Assembly: GCF_001039355.2 (NCBI RefSeq)
Contig: NW_019776002.1
Coordinates: forward strand, 48,952-112,951
Direction: 5' to 3'
Source of the DNA: Lingula anatina
Taxonomy: Eukaryota > Brachiopoda > Lingulata > Lingulida > Lingulidae
Length of the DNA stretch: 64,000 nt
Both the position numbers and the translations under genes were made by a program. Shown here in pieces: positions 38,015-49,942 of this stretch. The notes under the pieces were generated by a model. It made no database searches. It was not told where the DNA came from and saw nothing but the letters and a program-made list of their open reading frames with translations. Position 1 is the stretch's first letter. Each line of letters starts with the position of its first letter.

Positions 38015-38785
38015 GTTTTTATGTTCTCGGAGGACGACCATTTGTGAATTGAATGGAAAGGCGATCCTCACATGGCCCTGCTATCGTAAGTGGGTTCGTA
38101 CACTTCGCAGGTCGTGATGTGGTAATGCAGCAGCGCGCGTTAATACAAAACTTAGATAAAATTTTGTTTGAGCTCAGCTGTCTTTTGTGTGCTAATAAGG
38201 CCTACTATCTTGTACACTGCATGTACACTGATGTAGTAAAAATCTAGAATATCTAACTTTTGGCAGTATGTACTTACATGTGGTAGGCCCTACTTAGTAC
38301 AATGTTTGAATAAAAAAAAATGTTTCGCTTATAAAAAGAGGCGGGGGGGGGGAGGGGAACAAGTGGTGACTTTGGTGACAAAATTAAACCTGACATGGAA
38401 ATACTGGGAATGCAAACGACGAGAGAGAGAGCGCACATTTTTTGAATGGCTCTAGGTCCATTTCTGGCAAAAGAACTCTAGAATTATCGTTTACTATTAA
38501 AGAAACTGGTCAATTGATTCTAAACAAATCTAAATAATGTTTGAATGGTTTAGATCATCAAACGCTCAATCAAAATCATATATTTTCCAAAAACTCCCGG
38601 GTCTACTCTATGTGTGATAAGTCTAGAATGTAAGGAGAATGCCCCAGTGCTTGTCCAAATGCGTTTTCCAGATGATTCACCATTTTTCTTGTCATTTTAT
38701 TTTTCATTTATTTATTACCCTTTTATTTTTCTTCACAATTAATTTAGTCAAGGCATTTAAAACATAACATATAAGTAGCATATTG

Positions 38786-39004
38786 CAGGGGCAAAGCCAG
38801 GATTTTTTTGAAGGGCGGGGGGGGGGGGAGTGGATTTTATTTGGAATGGCAGGCCTCGGATAAGAAGCCGACCCTCGGCCCCTTGTAGTGTTTTAGAGGG
38901 CAAACGGCGCCATTTGGTACGGTTTAGAACTATGAATCAGCTAATCAAAATTATAATTTCAAGGGAAGAAATTTAGTGTGATCTTTTCTTCAGAACCCCC
39001 CCAA
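38786..39004. mobile_element. CAGGGGCGGATCCAGG-type MITE, decayed copy
   Basis: CAGGGGCAAAGCCAGGATTT, a G run, GGCAGGCCTCGGATAAGAAG, ACTATGAATCAGCTAATCAA and a C-rich end align in order with the 15363 copy. The right terminal repeat is not recognisable, so the end is approximate. Confidence 0.65.
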
Positions 39005-39659
39005 ATCGTGTGAGGTGGCGTTATGGCGGAAAAGCTAATGAATCAATTCAAGTTTGGTCGCTTTTATAGATAAGTCTGCCCGGAACGTTCTTAGTGAGAT
39101 GACTCCATATTATGCTTCTACTTTCATTTTGTTTTACACTGAGATTACTGAGAGATTATTGAGATTACTGACTGTGAGATTACACTGATTTTGACTTCAC
39201 CTGTTACGTTATAGACCACGATGAGAACCAAAGCGGTTCATACCTTAGCGGTTTAAGTTTTGAGTAGTCTTTGCCATTTGAAATGTTGACTGTGGGGTAG
39301 ATGGCAAAGGAAAGAGAACTATGACCATCCCCGCCTTAGCATCATTTTAAAGACTTTAAAGTGAAGAGAAAGGGAGACATTAAGATAATGACCAGCAACA
39401 AGTTGTTGTCAAATCGATTAGATCACTTATTCTAAACCAAGTATCATTTAACCAAGTATCATTTAAAAGACTTTTAAAGTAGTGAAATGAAATATAATTG
39501 ACGACGCAGACTTAATGATAATGACAAGCAATAATTTGTGGTCAAAATAGATCATTAATTATAAGCTATAACGGTTTTTTATGCAAAAGGTAACTTGCTC
39601 GGACACACGAGAGTCTACATTCGTTTTCGATTGCCTGCTCGTTGTTGTGGTGAACTGAC

Positions 39660-39925
39660 ATGCGTCATCTGGGTTTTGAGCTCGTTACTTGCCGTTACCA
39701 TGGTTTGCATAGTTTATGCAACCAATCACGCTACCGAGTGCGCCGTGTCTTAACAGCCCAACCTCCATACGTACGAGTTTCCTCTTATAGTAATCAAACG
39801 CAATTTTTAGAAATTATTTCGAGAAAAAAAATTAACTTGACAATCTTGGGATTCGAACCCGCCTATAAGTGTCTAGTTGTGTCCAAGGTGGCAGAGCTAC
39901 CACGGAGCCACAGAAGCTTCGTTGA
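39660..39925 (-). repeat. tRNA-derived SINE-like sequence, possibly dimeric
   Basis: On the minus strand, TGGCTCCGTGGTAGCTCTGC (A-box-like) is followed about 40 nt later by GGGTTCGAATCCC (B-box-like), at about 39925-39848. Further along, GCGCACTCGGTAGCG (about 39744-39730) resembles a second A-box, followed by a degraded B-box. Acceptor and T stems do not pair well, so this is not a functional tRNA. The 113-aa ORF on the plus strand here is coincidental. Confidence 0.5.
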
Positions 39926-40109
39926 TAGAATGTGGATCAAATGGAGACTTTTTACTTTCTCAAAGAGAGGGCCAGTTTCACCAGCTTTTATTATGATTTA
40001 ACCCAAAAATGAACTATATAAAAATGTTGCTAAAACCAAAAATGAAATGTATAAATGTCAATATCATAACCTAAACGTTACCTAAACGGACCAAAAAATT
40101 TGGCACTGT

Positions 40110-41005
40110 CACCCTACTAAAATATGAAATACGTAGATAAACGCAGTGGGTTCGTTGTTATTACGCCGTATACGATTAGCATACGCATGCAAACTTTGGT
40201 GTACGCTTACTTACACAGAAGGAGTACTATTCGGAGTATGTTCAGAAATGTTCAGCGTTTGAAATACCAATACGTTACTCCTTCGTTAGGGATACCCTGA
40301 ACATGCAACGAATATGCTAGACTGACGCTAAGTATATGGAACGCAACACTGACGATCAATTAGCGTATGGGACCTGTTTCTAATAATGATATGTCAACGT
40401 ATGTCTGCCTTATATTTACATATCCTTTGCGTATATATACCTATGCTGAGTGCATTTTTCCGTTTACCTGACGCATGATGAACGCATGACAAACGCATTG
40501 TTATTTGTGGTAAAAAAGAGTGCACACTTTCATCACATCCGCGATGGAGAGGATATTTCCAGTACCAGTTGGATTTGATTCAGTTTGGACTTCATAACTT
40601 CCAACACACAGAAGCACGCTACCCATACGTTACTCATACCCTGATAAACATTAAGCATACACTTATATACGGTACTCAAACGCTCATATATGCTTAAGAA
40701 ACGCTTGTATGTACACTTATCAAAAGTTATGCATGTTACTTATACGCTGATATACGGTGCTCATACGTTACGCATACGTTGATATTAGGTGCATATACGT
40801 TACACTTACGACGAATCACCTTTATTTCTTATACGGTATACAAACGCACGTTATACGGTGTAAATATGCTTCCAGTACGCTATTTCTACGCTGCTGAAAC
40901 GTTAATTCTCATACGCTGGAAAAAGGTTGTCTTCTTGTTGTGCGTGTAAACGATTCTCCATACGATACTCATACGTATCTCTTTTACGCTAGATGTGACC
41001 GGGCC
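40110..41005. repeat. TACG-rich degenerate repeat tract
   Basis: About 0.9 kb in which TACG, CATACG and TACGC/GCGTA recur dozens of times at irregular spacing (e.g. CATACGTTACGCATACGTTG, TACGCTGATATACGG, CATACGTTACTCATACC). It ends at CGCTAGATGTGACCGGGCCT. No ORF. It may be one large fold-back element whose left terminus I could not find. Confidence 0.55.
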
Positions 41006-41903
41006 TTAATACTATTGACATTACCTAGTTACTTGTAATTATTTAACCTTAATATACAATTCGGTCGAGTCCAATTTGGCATCAAGTTATTGTACGAGAT
41101 ATTTGTTTATAAATTGGGAAAAATACTTACGACAACAGTAAACACCTGCCCAAAGTTGGCACCACCCATAATCTATTAGTAGCCTACTTCAACAAAGATG
41201 AGTACAAACAAATACAAATCAGTGGAAGGAATTGATATACAGTGTAATACGAATACAGTTTGTGTCACGTAATATGGAAGTAGGGTATCAGTATTTCCGA
41301 GAGAGGCCTATCGTATGTGCCTGTCTAAATGAGGACCAAAGTCTTCCAATTATTGTCTTCAAAATATTTGAAAATGAAGAACGATTCCCTCTCATTGCGG
41401 ATATCTAATTTAGAAATCGAGCTTTCCATATGTCTCAACTATCGCTTGAACACAAGCCAGCGAGTTGGCAGGTGTAACAGCTTGCATTGTTCTTACCAAC
41501 AATAAGGGGAGCTCCGAAAGGAGAAAACTTGATCGCGCTGTTTATTTTAAAATTCGACAATATCTACTTTTATCGCGTCGGACATAATACACCGGCACTT
41601 CAACAAACCCCGAGCGGCAGGTAATATTTCCGTTCACCAGGTACTGCGCGGCGCTAGCCAGATGTTTGTATGATATTCTCTGCGACACGCGCCTCCCTAA
41701 CATAATCAATACCTCGTCAAAACCAGCATCTATCTGAGGCTGAGTCACATCTCAGCTCTGTGTTCACATTTACGGAATACTGACACATATGCTGGTCAAT
41801 AGGAAATATAGAATATAAGAGAGCTGGAAGTTGTATATTGTAACAGCACCAGCAAGGGACATCCATATATGTCATCGTTAAATGGAAGATGGAATATTAA
41901 GCG

Positions 41904-44900
41904 ATGCGTGGAAGGAAAGCGTACAAACCATCGAAAGCAGAGAAGGCCCAATCATTTCCAGTGAACGACAAGCCAGGGATAAGTAAGGTAATAAAAACAA
42001 TTAAACGTAAGCCTTTTTACATGGTTCTGAATATATTGAACCTCGTCGTAAATAATTAATTCGTATTAAAAAAGGACCAAGTGAGATCATATGTTCCATG
42101 TTGTAACTTTGTTTGTATAACAAGTTCGTAGACTGTTTTAGGGGACTTGTACTTTACTCAAGGCTTGCCTTCACTTCACAGACGTCGCTTGACATTTATA
42201 CTTTCCAAGTAATGTATGAAAATGGCATATAATTTACATGTCAAAAGTCTACACATATTGTTATGGCTATATGTCAGCTGCTCGTTTCCTTATTCCCATT
42301 GCTGTTGCTCTTCTTATTATTCATAACAACGACTGGTTTGAGAGCCTCGCCAAAGGCGCGGTGTGCTACGTGATTACTGTTATTGCCTCAATTAGTATTA
42401 AAACTGACATCTCCTGGGAGCTATATCTGTATAGTGCTGCCAATGTTAACCTCGGCACAAGATATGAACAAGTAAAATAATTTTGCCGTGTCGTGATAGC
42501 GTCCTGAATATCAAATAAATCGTATTCATTGTTTCAGTTTCTGTCATTATTTTAATAATTGAAAAGGCTGCTATGGCGAACCTGTCAATAATGAATAGAA
42601 CCGATGAATTTACAGTTCAGGTACTCAATCAGAGCAAAATCTAAAAAATCAGGCATGTCATTAATGAAGTTACATTGCTAAGGGAAATAACGCTTATGCC
42701 ACAGCTGATTCCAGTGTAATGTTTCAGAAAATGTAGATTTCTGGACTCGTGGCATATTTGTTTTTATATTTGGGATTTTAATGAATAGATCCGTTCCTGA
42801 ATGCTGCAATCTGCAGATGAAAAAGCCACGAGAATTATTGTCGCTACAAATCGCTTGGGAAAACTAACATAGCCAGGTTTTCATTAGTTTCCCGTTGTAA
42901 TTAAACCTTCGCTGCCTTATTGAAGATAACTCCACTGAATGCTCATAAATCAACGCCGCCTGCATGTGTAGAATACGCCTTCTCAGGTGGATGCCGTTTG
43001 ATAATTATAACGGTTATTTATTTCATATAAAGCGTATCAGGGAGGTCGACGGGGTATTTTCTAGGAAGTGCTATTTTCAGCAAGGGTTAATCTCTGTAGC
43101 CTTTGATGTTGCCGCACTAAGGGGCAGTTGGTGACCACCACATGACAGCAGGCATGGCCAGCCTGCTCTCTGTCAGCTTAGTATGAGCAAAAAGACTGAA
43201 CGTTTCTACTTTTACATATCAAATTAGATCACTAGTATATGAATTGGTAAACTTAGTAAGAAAATCAGTCCAATCATTTAATTAACAAAGATCAACAATA
43301 GTTTCCTTTGCTCATTTTGGCTTTGACATCGGCTACCATATACCGCACACCCGGCCCACTCTGTTCCAGAAGACTGATGTCTTGTTTGCAGACCTTACAT
43401 CTCCTTAATGATATGAATTAAGAACCCAATACCAAAGTTAGGGTCAAAAATTCACATTTTCGTGGTCGTTACATATATCTTCATTTTACATATTATTATA
43501 TATCATTCAAATATTTAAACTGGGCAGTCTAGTTGCTTTGACTCGGCTTAAGCCTAAACGTCCAAGTCCCTTATCTAATTAGTTCTCCTTACGTCCAACT
43601 CGTGTTAAACTAAAATCTCATCAAATAAACAGAGTCGGTATTATATCACGTGATAAGGTGTAGATGATATTCCTGTTATGTAGGGTCAGCTTAGCATGCC
43701 TTCGATACCTTGAATTAAGTCACACATGGGACCACACATGTTAGCTAAGCTGTCAGATCATGTTGGTTTTCCTTATCAACCTACATATGAAAACGGGGCG
43801 CGTTCCACATCAGTATACCTGTTCTCTCCTCTGCAAACAATATGCTATCTCAAAACATTAAACTCAGAAGAATGTTGTCGCTGGTTTTCTTTGTCAACTC
43901 AGTTTGGTATTGTCAGGTTGTTTTTCAACGCTAGGAAGCGTACACAATCTAGATGGTGAGTACAGCTCCTCTCCTTTTGAACTAGCTATTTCCTTGAGTC
44001 ACAATACTATCGGTCGTTTTGTCATTCATTTCTCCATTTCTCTTTCCAGACAGCGTCTTTCAATGGAGGTGGGGCGTTGGCACGCGATGGTTTCGTCAGG
44101 GTCAACCCAGCGTTCGTTGAGGATGAAGAGGATGAAGCAAAACGACCGGACCAGTCTGACATCACGGTACAGATGTCACTCCAAGATGATTTCTCAGAAA
44201 CAGAACAAGATGAGGAGATTAAGACTCAAACGGTACTTGCCAATGGCGATGCCAACGCGGTAGGTCTTGGCGTAAAGCCAGCAGATGGACCTATAGTTAT
44301 TGCAAGTAATGACCATAATTTTACGTCGGAAAAGGGACCGAATAAAAAAGAGAAGACAGAAGAGACTGATCGTACATTCAGTGATAGCAATTGGTCCCTA
44401 GAGAACGTCATTGTAAATAAATCCCCGTCGCATGGAATATACCGCAAGAGGGATTCCAGCGTATCCGAGTATCTTCGCTCCTCCTCCTATTTGTCTGGAG
44501 AATCTCAGAATTCTCTGGACAGGAAATCAGTCTCCTTCACTCGCGGTACACTGGACAATGAACATGGCGTCAACAACCAATCACAGTTGAACATGCAAGT
44601 TAAGATGCAAATTGATTTAAAAGATATTTATGGAAAGAGAATTTCTTGTAGCGAAGGAGTTAAGGTAAATCCTATTTTTGTGGATGATGACGAACTTGAG
44701 AAGTTGGAAGGGTATATGGTCAACCATTCTAACGGTATCAATGGAAAAAGAGGAAGCTGGAGTCCCGAGATTCAACGTGATGCAGACGAATCAGTCAGCA
44801 ATGGCGCAGTTCAGGTAAATTGTCGCGCCATATCTGATTTAAATTCACTTTTAAATCTTTTGTCGGTATAAACATAGAATGACTGAAATGATCATTTTTT

Positions 44901-46988
44901 TAAAATCCATTTTATTACTTTTGCTTTGCTTTCACGTTGACATTTACTTATTCAGATAATTCTATTTGATGCAGATTATGAAAAAAAAACATTCTGTTTG
45001 TTCAGTCAGGACTTAATGTCCACTCTCAACTGTTAGTTTCAGCTACGCCTTACCTTTCAGCATACTAAAATAATAATAAAAATAAAATAAAACCCCAGGT
45101 ACTATAAGTGTGTTTAACTGAGCAGGCGCAAATCTCCGAACTTCAAATACGTGCACCATGGTAAAACACGAAAAGGGCACTCTATACGGGGTTACCTGCC
45201 AAAATTATAAATATAAATTATAATTTTCCTCGGGTGAAAAAAGCAATTTCTCTTACTCACAAGTCATTGCTCGACCCGTCCTTGCTCTTAGATTTGAAGT
45301 TTTATTCCATTTTGATCTAATAATTTAGTTCTAAGTAACTGGCCAGTCATTTAGAACGTTTAGAACGCCATGTCCTCCTGTTCATTTCAGGAGGAACTAT
45401 CCACGCCAGGTACTTTTTTATTGGAGGGGTTTTATAGTTTTATAGTCTGAATTGGGAATTATAAGTAGACGACATACATATGTAGAGAATTTTCAAACGC
45501 GCACAGAGTACCTTAAGCTATGAAGGGCCCACCCCTACCCATAGAGGTCCAGATTTCGGGGATATTTAAGAGAAATACCTTTACACATGGTTCCGGGATC
45601 TACATGCCAACGACATGCCTCGCTGTTCTGTTCACGAAAGCGTTCAAATGATCACGATGTACCGTTTAGCAGGGCCACAGATTGATTTTTCATTTGATGT
45701 TCACAGATATTTCTGTGAAATTTTCTGTCAAGAGAGAGCCATTGCACGTAATTGACGTCATCACGTAGCTGGCATCTGGTAGAAAGTATTATTATAGGGG
45801 TAATTTTGTAAACGTTGTAAACTGTCTTATTCTACGATTCGGCATAATTACCTGTTACCAGGCTTATTCTAGGGAGAAACCATATTGTTTGGTTCTGATA
45901 TGATTTTTTTTCAAGAAAATTGTGAGTCAGTAAATTGTACTTATTCTAGTTGTTACACAACTACAGTATCTTTCTACTTCATCTTTTCCACTTTAATGCC
46001 CACGGTACTAGTTTTCAAAGTCATTTATTAATATATTTCTTGTGAGGTTTCAGAGTTAGCTATTTTGTTTTTGGCTGACAGTCTTATATAACTATGAATA
46101 ACACGTCTAATTAAATATTTAAATTTTACCAGTCACAAACAAAATTATCTAACGCGATATCAGATACGGGCACTTTTAATGGCTTGAGATTAATAAAAAT
46201 TATGCAAAAGGTTATTTGGAGATCGGATACACCAAACAAGTTTGGTTGTTTGGTGGGTCATAGATTGCAAAAAATTGTTTTGAATCAGTGACATTAAGCT
46301 TTGAAGTTAAAATATCGAAAACCCAGCTGAAAACCGTCCCACGGTGTATTTCATACCAACAAACATCCAGCATGCAAACATCTCTATGTAAAAGTAGTAT
46401 AAAATTGGACAATAGATACCCTTTTCTTTGCTGCTTTTTGTGCTAATTATACTAGTGTCCAGACTGGGAACGGGTACCTTGAGTATCTCTAATGGCTGGG
46501 GTTTGGTGCACGCCCTTCAGCCCCGCCTTACATATCATATCATATCACATGATAGCAGCAACTTGATGATACAGTCATGTGTAATACACAGTTATCTTGG
46601 ACCTTCGCCCTGCATCGTACCGCTTTCTTCTGTGTTAACAATCCATCGCTGATCCTATCACCACCGGCATGACCAGAATTTTGTTAGGGAAGGGGTGTAG
46701 GGGATACGGGGGGGGGGGGGTAAATGGATTTTAAAAAGTTGCCGAACGAAGTGAGATAAATAAAACAGTAGACTTTAACTATAATATGTAAGGCACAGTG
46801 ATGGCATTTTTTTCCGTTTTGTGTCCTTTCGCGAGCAGGTACTTCTTAAGCTGCAGGTGGAGCACTGACCACCCCCTCCCCTTCCTCCTGGATCTGCACC
46901 TGCATAACTAACATTTTATGTCTACTTAGGGTTAGTAAAAGTTAAACAAATAACAAGCTACATTCTTGTTTCCTGAAAGTATTTATAG

Positions 46989-47037
<49 letters not shown>

Positions 47038-47272
47038 CGTAACGTTTTCAGCGCGTTTTTGTAACTATGTAAATGGTCCATTGAATTTTCAGATGACACT
47101 TGACGACCTTAGCAACCCGATATTTGACGGCTACGACGCACTTATCAAGAAAGAAATGGCCAAAGAAAGGAAGAAGAAAATCTGCAGAATAACAACTTTG
47201 ATAGTAGCATTCATCGTACTTGTGGCTGTCGGGGTCGGTCTTGGAGTTTACTTTGGTTCCCCGTACAGATAA
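41904..47272 (+). CDS. Acidic tail-anchored membrane protein, unrecognised
   Basis: Proposed exons: 41904-41987, 44050-44814 and 47093-47272, all phase 0, giving 342 aa. Exon 1 reads MRGRKAYKPSK and ends at AGTAAG/GTAATA. The second exon (255 codons, acceptor tctttccag, donor CAG/GTAAAT) is hydrophilic, acidic and Ser-rich. The last exon has a basic stretch (KERKKK) and a TM helix near 316-337, followed by about five residues (GSPYR) and the stop. It is therefore probably C-terminally anchored with a cytosolic N-part. A motif recurs: VRVNPAFVEDEEDE, VKVNPIFVDDDELE and LSNPIFDGYD, each with N-P-x-F plus acidic residues. I recognise no family. The first exon is uncertain: an alternative ATG at 43953-43955 lies directly at a donor (ATG/GTGAGT) and would also join in frame. 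Confidence 0.65.
46994..47033. repeat. (GT)n microsatellite
   Basis: GT dinucleotide run about 60 bp upstream of the last exon of the tail-anchored protein gene. Confidence 0.95.
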
Positions 47273-47301
47273 AGCTTTCAGGCCCACTAAAGTCTGGTTC
47301 T

Positions 47302-47568
47302 TAGAGACCATTCAGAATTCGAAAAGCCGATTGCTTGTCCACGGCCTAAATATGGCGGACCTACATGAAAGGAAGACCGCTTAATCCTGTAATGGTCTCT
47401 CCGCCTCTGTCACGCCTCCCAACGCGTCGTCCCTGCAGGGGCATAGTAATTAAATCTCTTCGGGGACGACCCGAGGTGAGAAGCGAAGAGACCATTACAT
47501 GTAAGTCCGCCATATTTAGGCCGTGGACCAGTTAGCACTCTGCTCTTCTCATTCTGATTGGCCCCTTA
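47302..47568. mobile_element. Fold-back MITE, family 2, copy 3 (in a 3' UTR)
   Basis: Inner arms GGCCTAAATATGGCGGACCT and the complement of the segment ending CCGCCATATTTAGGCC pair, and outer arms share CATTCAGAAT/ATTCTGATTG. It lies 30 bp after the stop codon at 47272 and before the AATAAA at 47876, so it would be transcribed as part of the 3' UTR. Confidence 0.8.
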
Positions 47569-47875
47569 CGCACCGTTTATCAATATATTGGCTGACTGCG
47601 AGGAACGAGTCCCAAGAAGCGAACTCACTGTTAATATTGTTCATTTTAATATTTTTCTGTTCTACGAACGATACATCAACTTACCCAGCTTACTGTACAT
47701 AGCTTGCATATCGATGTAGTCGGCATGTATTATTTATAACTTCAATATGTTATGAACTTAGAAGAGCTAGTTGAACAAATACAATTAAAATACGTGCTCC
47801 ACCCATCACCAATTTATAAAGAAATATATTTTTGATACCAATGCAGGGTAGACAGCTTGTCAAAGTGACATTTGC

Positions 47876-47881
47876 AATAAA
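47876..47881 (+). terminator. Polyadenylation signal AATAAA (tail-anchored protein gene)
   Basis: AATAAA about 600 nt downstream of the stop at 47272. It is the first clear plus-strand signal I noticed after that stop. Confidence 0.4.
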
Positions 47882-48179
47882 GGTGAATTGGTAATAAAAA
47901 TAAGGGTATTTAACTTACATTTATACACGTACCGTTTACTTTGAAAATATTGAAACCCACGTTAAGGGCGTAGCTACTCTTTATATCAGCACCAGTACGT
48001 TTTGAAGAATATGATTGCATTCTAAAAATCAAAGGATTCATAATCTAAACTCCATTATATAAACATCAAAACGCCGCTTTTGCGTAATCGTGATTATTTC
48101 AAAATAGCTTCCTCGAAAAAGCATATCTATATTTGTTGCACCTGCCCCGGAATGAGAGGTTTAATTGCGAGTAGTTGTA

Positions 48180-48347
48180 CAGGGGCGGATTCAGGGCGTC
48201 TTCTGGGTCTTCCGGAAGACGGTCAGATTTTCAAGTTTACATTCACGGGTATCTAATTTTTTCTGTCGGAAGACGGTCAAAAATGAAGAATGGAGCAACA
48301 AAGATAATTTGGAAGACTGTCAGAAAATATCTCTGAATCCGCTCCTG
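48180..48347. mobile_element. CAGGGGCGGATTCAG MITE with target-site duplication
   Basis: The left end CAGGGGCGGATTCAG and the right end (complement of CAGGAGCGGATTCAG) are inverted repeats with one mismatch. TTGTA flanks the element on both sides (48175-48179 and 48348-48352), consistent with a target-site duplication. Inside are three GGAAGAC-type repeats (TCCGGAAGACGGTCA, TCGGAAGACGGTCA, TGGAAGACTGTCA). Confidence 0.8.
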
Positions 48348-48712
48348 TTGTAGCATGTGGTAATTACTGCCATGTTTTGTCATTTGAGGTCAAATTGTTC
48401 AATGTCTCACGTACATTGACGTCTAAAAATAGAAATGAGCATATAAAATTTTGTTTTTGGGAAAAAAAGGGAAATGACACGCCTTTAACTATCCTACTGG
48501 TACAATAAAACAATGCTACACTACACGCGACTACGTTACTTCTAGGAAACAAATCATTTAACGAAGTCAAACCTGACATCGGGTCAGTTGCAATTCGTTC
48601 AAAATGAAAAACACAAAGATGAGGACAGATATCCCAAGTTGGCCTACACTGATGATAAATGTACCCGTGTGATAAAGGTGCCATGAATGCCATCGCCTCT
48701 GACAACGAAAAT

Positions 48713-48714
<2 letters not shown>

Positions 48715-48745
<31 letters not shown>
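48715..48745. repeat. (GA)n microsatellite
   Basis: GA dinucleotide run in intergenic sequence. Confidence 0.95.
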
Positions 48746-48749
<4 letters not shown>

Positions 48750-49191
48750 CTTCTACACTTCAGTCCATCAGCAGTATCTTACACTGATTGATTACACGGC
48801 AGCAGCAGCTGTCTTACAGTATACACAGAACAAATATAGATGATCATAAACGACAGATTTGAAACATCAGCATCATGTTAATTTGGTCAACTACATCTGC
48901 GGCAGTCTCGCTGGGAAAATAACCAGCTGCTCTTCATGCTGCAAAGGACAATGTAATCGAACTCAAAATCCAACCAAAACCCATAAAAATTCGCTACAAT
49001 CAGGCATATTATGAAATATGTTTATTTTCTTTGCAATTCTCCCACACCCTTCTATACTAATAAGAACATGTATTTCATCAATGTTTGTTACAATACACCA
49101 CCTCCATTATTATAGTATACAATTTATAATTCTTACTGCTTGAAAAAAATACCAATGAACTAGTCAGAAAATAGCATGATGCACAAATCAC

Positions 49192-49194
<3 letters not shown>

Positions 49195-49245
<51 letters not shown>
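49195..49245. repeat. (TA)n microsatellite
   Basis: TA dinucleotide run of about 50 bp, intergenic, downstream of MTHFS. Confidence 0.95.
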
Positions 49246-49247
<2 letters not shown>

Positions 49248-49561
49248 AAACCAGCAGCATTGAAACACATAAAAAATTTAGGTTATTGGTATTATTACAC
49301 AACATAGTTGGCATCACAGATGCTGGCCATTTATTATAATTACACAATTTGATACCATTTTGTAGCAGCTGAGGGCATCAAGTTCAGAATAATCAAACAT
49401 ACTACCAGCATATAAGATAATACAATGAGCATAGCAATTATTCAGAATGATTGTGTTTTGTGGCCAACAGTTTCACTTCAAAAATTATTCTATTGACAAA
49501 AACTATAAAACATTTAATTATGGATAAAATGTGCTAAAGCTTGGAATTTCTAAAATTAAGT

Positions 49562-49906
49562 TTAAAGGGATAATAACTCTTCGTATGAGATCTATATTTC
49601 ACAATAAAAACATTGTGAATAACTCATAGAAATATAATATATTCTGTTTTACCACAAAAAGGGCAGTTATAGCTATTTTTCTGATATCTGAGCTTGTCTT
49701 TAGACCACGTGACCTCCATTGATGGCTATACTCTGTTAAAATCTCTTAAGAGATTTTAACAAAAAACCAAACTTTTTAGAAAAAAACCAGGGACTAACTT
49801 TGAATGTAAAAATGGATTCATTAACCATTGGTAAGTATGGGAAAATTGTTGTTTACTCCAGGAAAATTCATTTTTTGGCTGAAACAAAGAGTTATTATCC
49901 CTTTAA
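49562..49906. mobile_element. MITE with TTAAAGGGATAATAACTCTT termini
   Basis: The left terminus TTAAAGGGATAATAACTCTT and the right terminus AAGAGTTATTATCCCTTTAA (one base inserted or changed) are near-perfect inverted repeats. In the centre is a separate palindrome, TTAAAATCTCTTAAGAGATTTTAA (about 49736-49759). It is about 345 bp, without coding capacity, and lies just downstream of MTHFS. Confidence 0.85.
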
Positions 49907-49936
49907 TATATCTAATGTATTTATAATGTATTCATC

Positions 49937-49942
49937 TTTATT
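49937..49942 (-). terminator. Polyadenylation signal AATAAA (MTHFS)
   Basis: Minus-strand AATAAA about 190 nt downstream of the MTHFS stop codon. Confidence 0.45.

Noticed and set aside
39848-39925. Functional tRNA gene
   Set aside because: The A and B boxes are visible, but the acceptor and T stems do not pair properly.
39660-40001. 113-aa plus-strand ORF
   Set aside because: It overlaps the tRNA-derived repeat, whose A/B boxes on the other strand explain the sequence.
41542-41748. 68-aa minus-strand ORF upstream of the tail-anchored protein gene
   Set aside because: No family match, no promoter or splice evidence, and probably within the 5' region of the plus-strand gene.
42238-42480. 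80-aa plus-strand ORF with a hydrophobic segment (FLIPIAVALLII)
   Set aside because: It lies in the proposed first intron of the tail-anchored protein gene, with no domain or splice site to link it. It could be a small gene, but nothing supports it.
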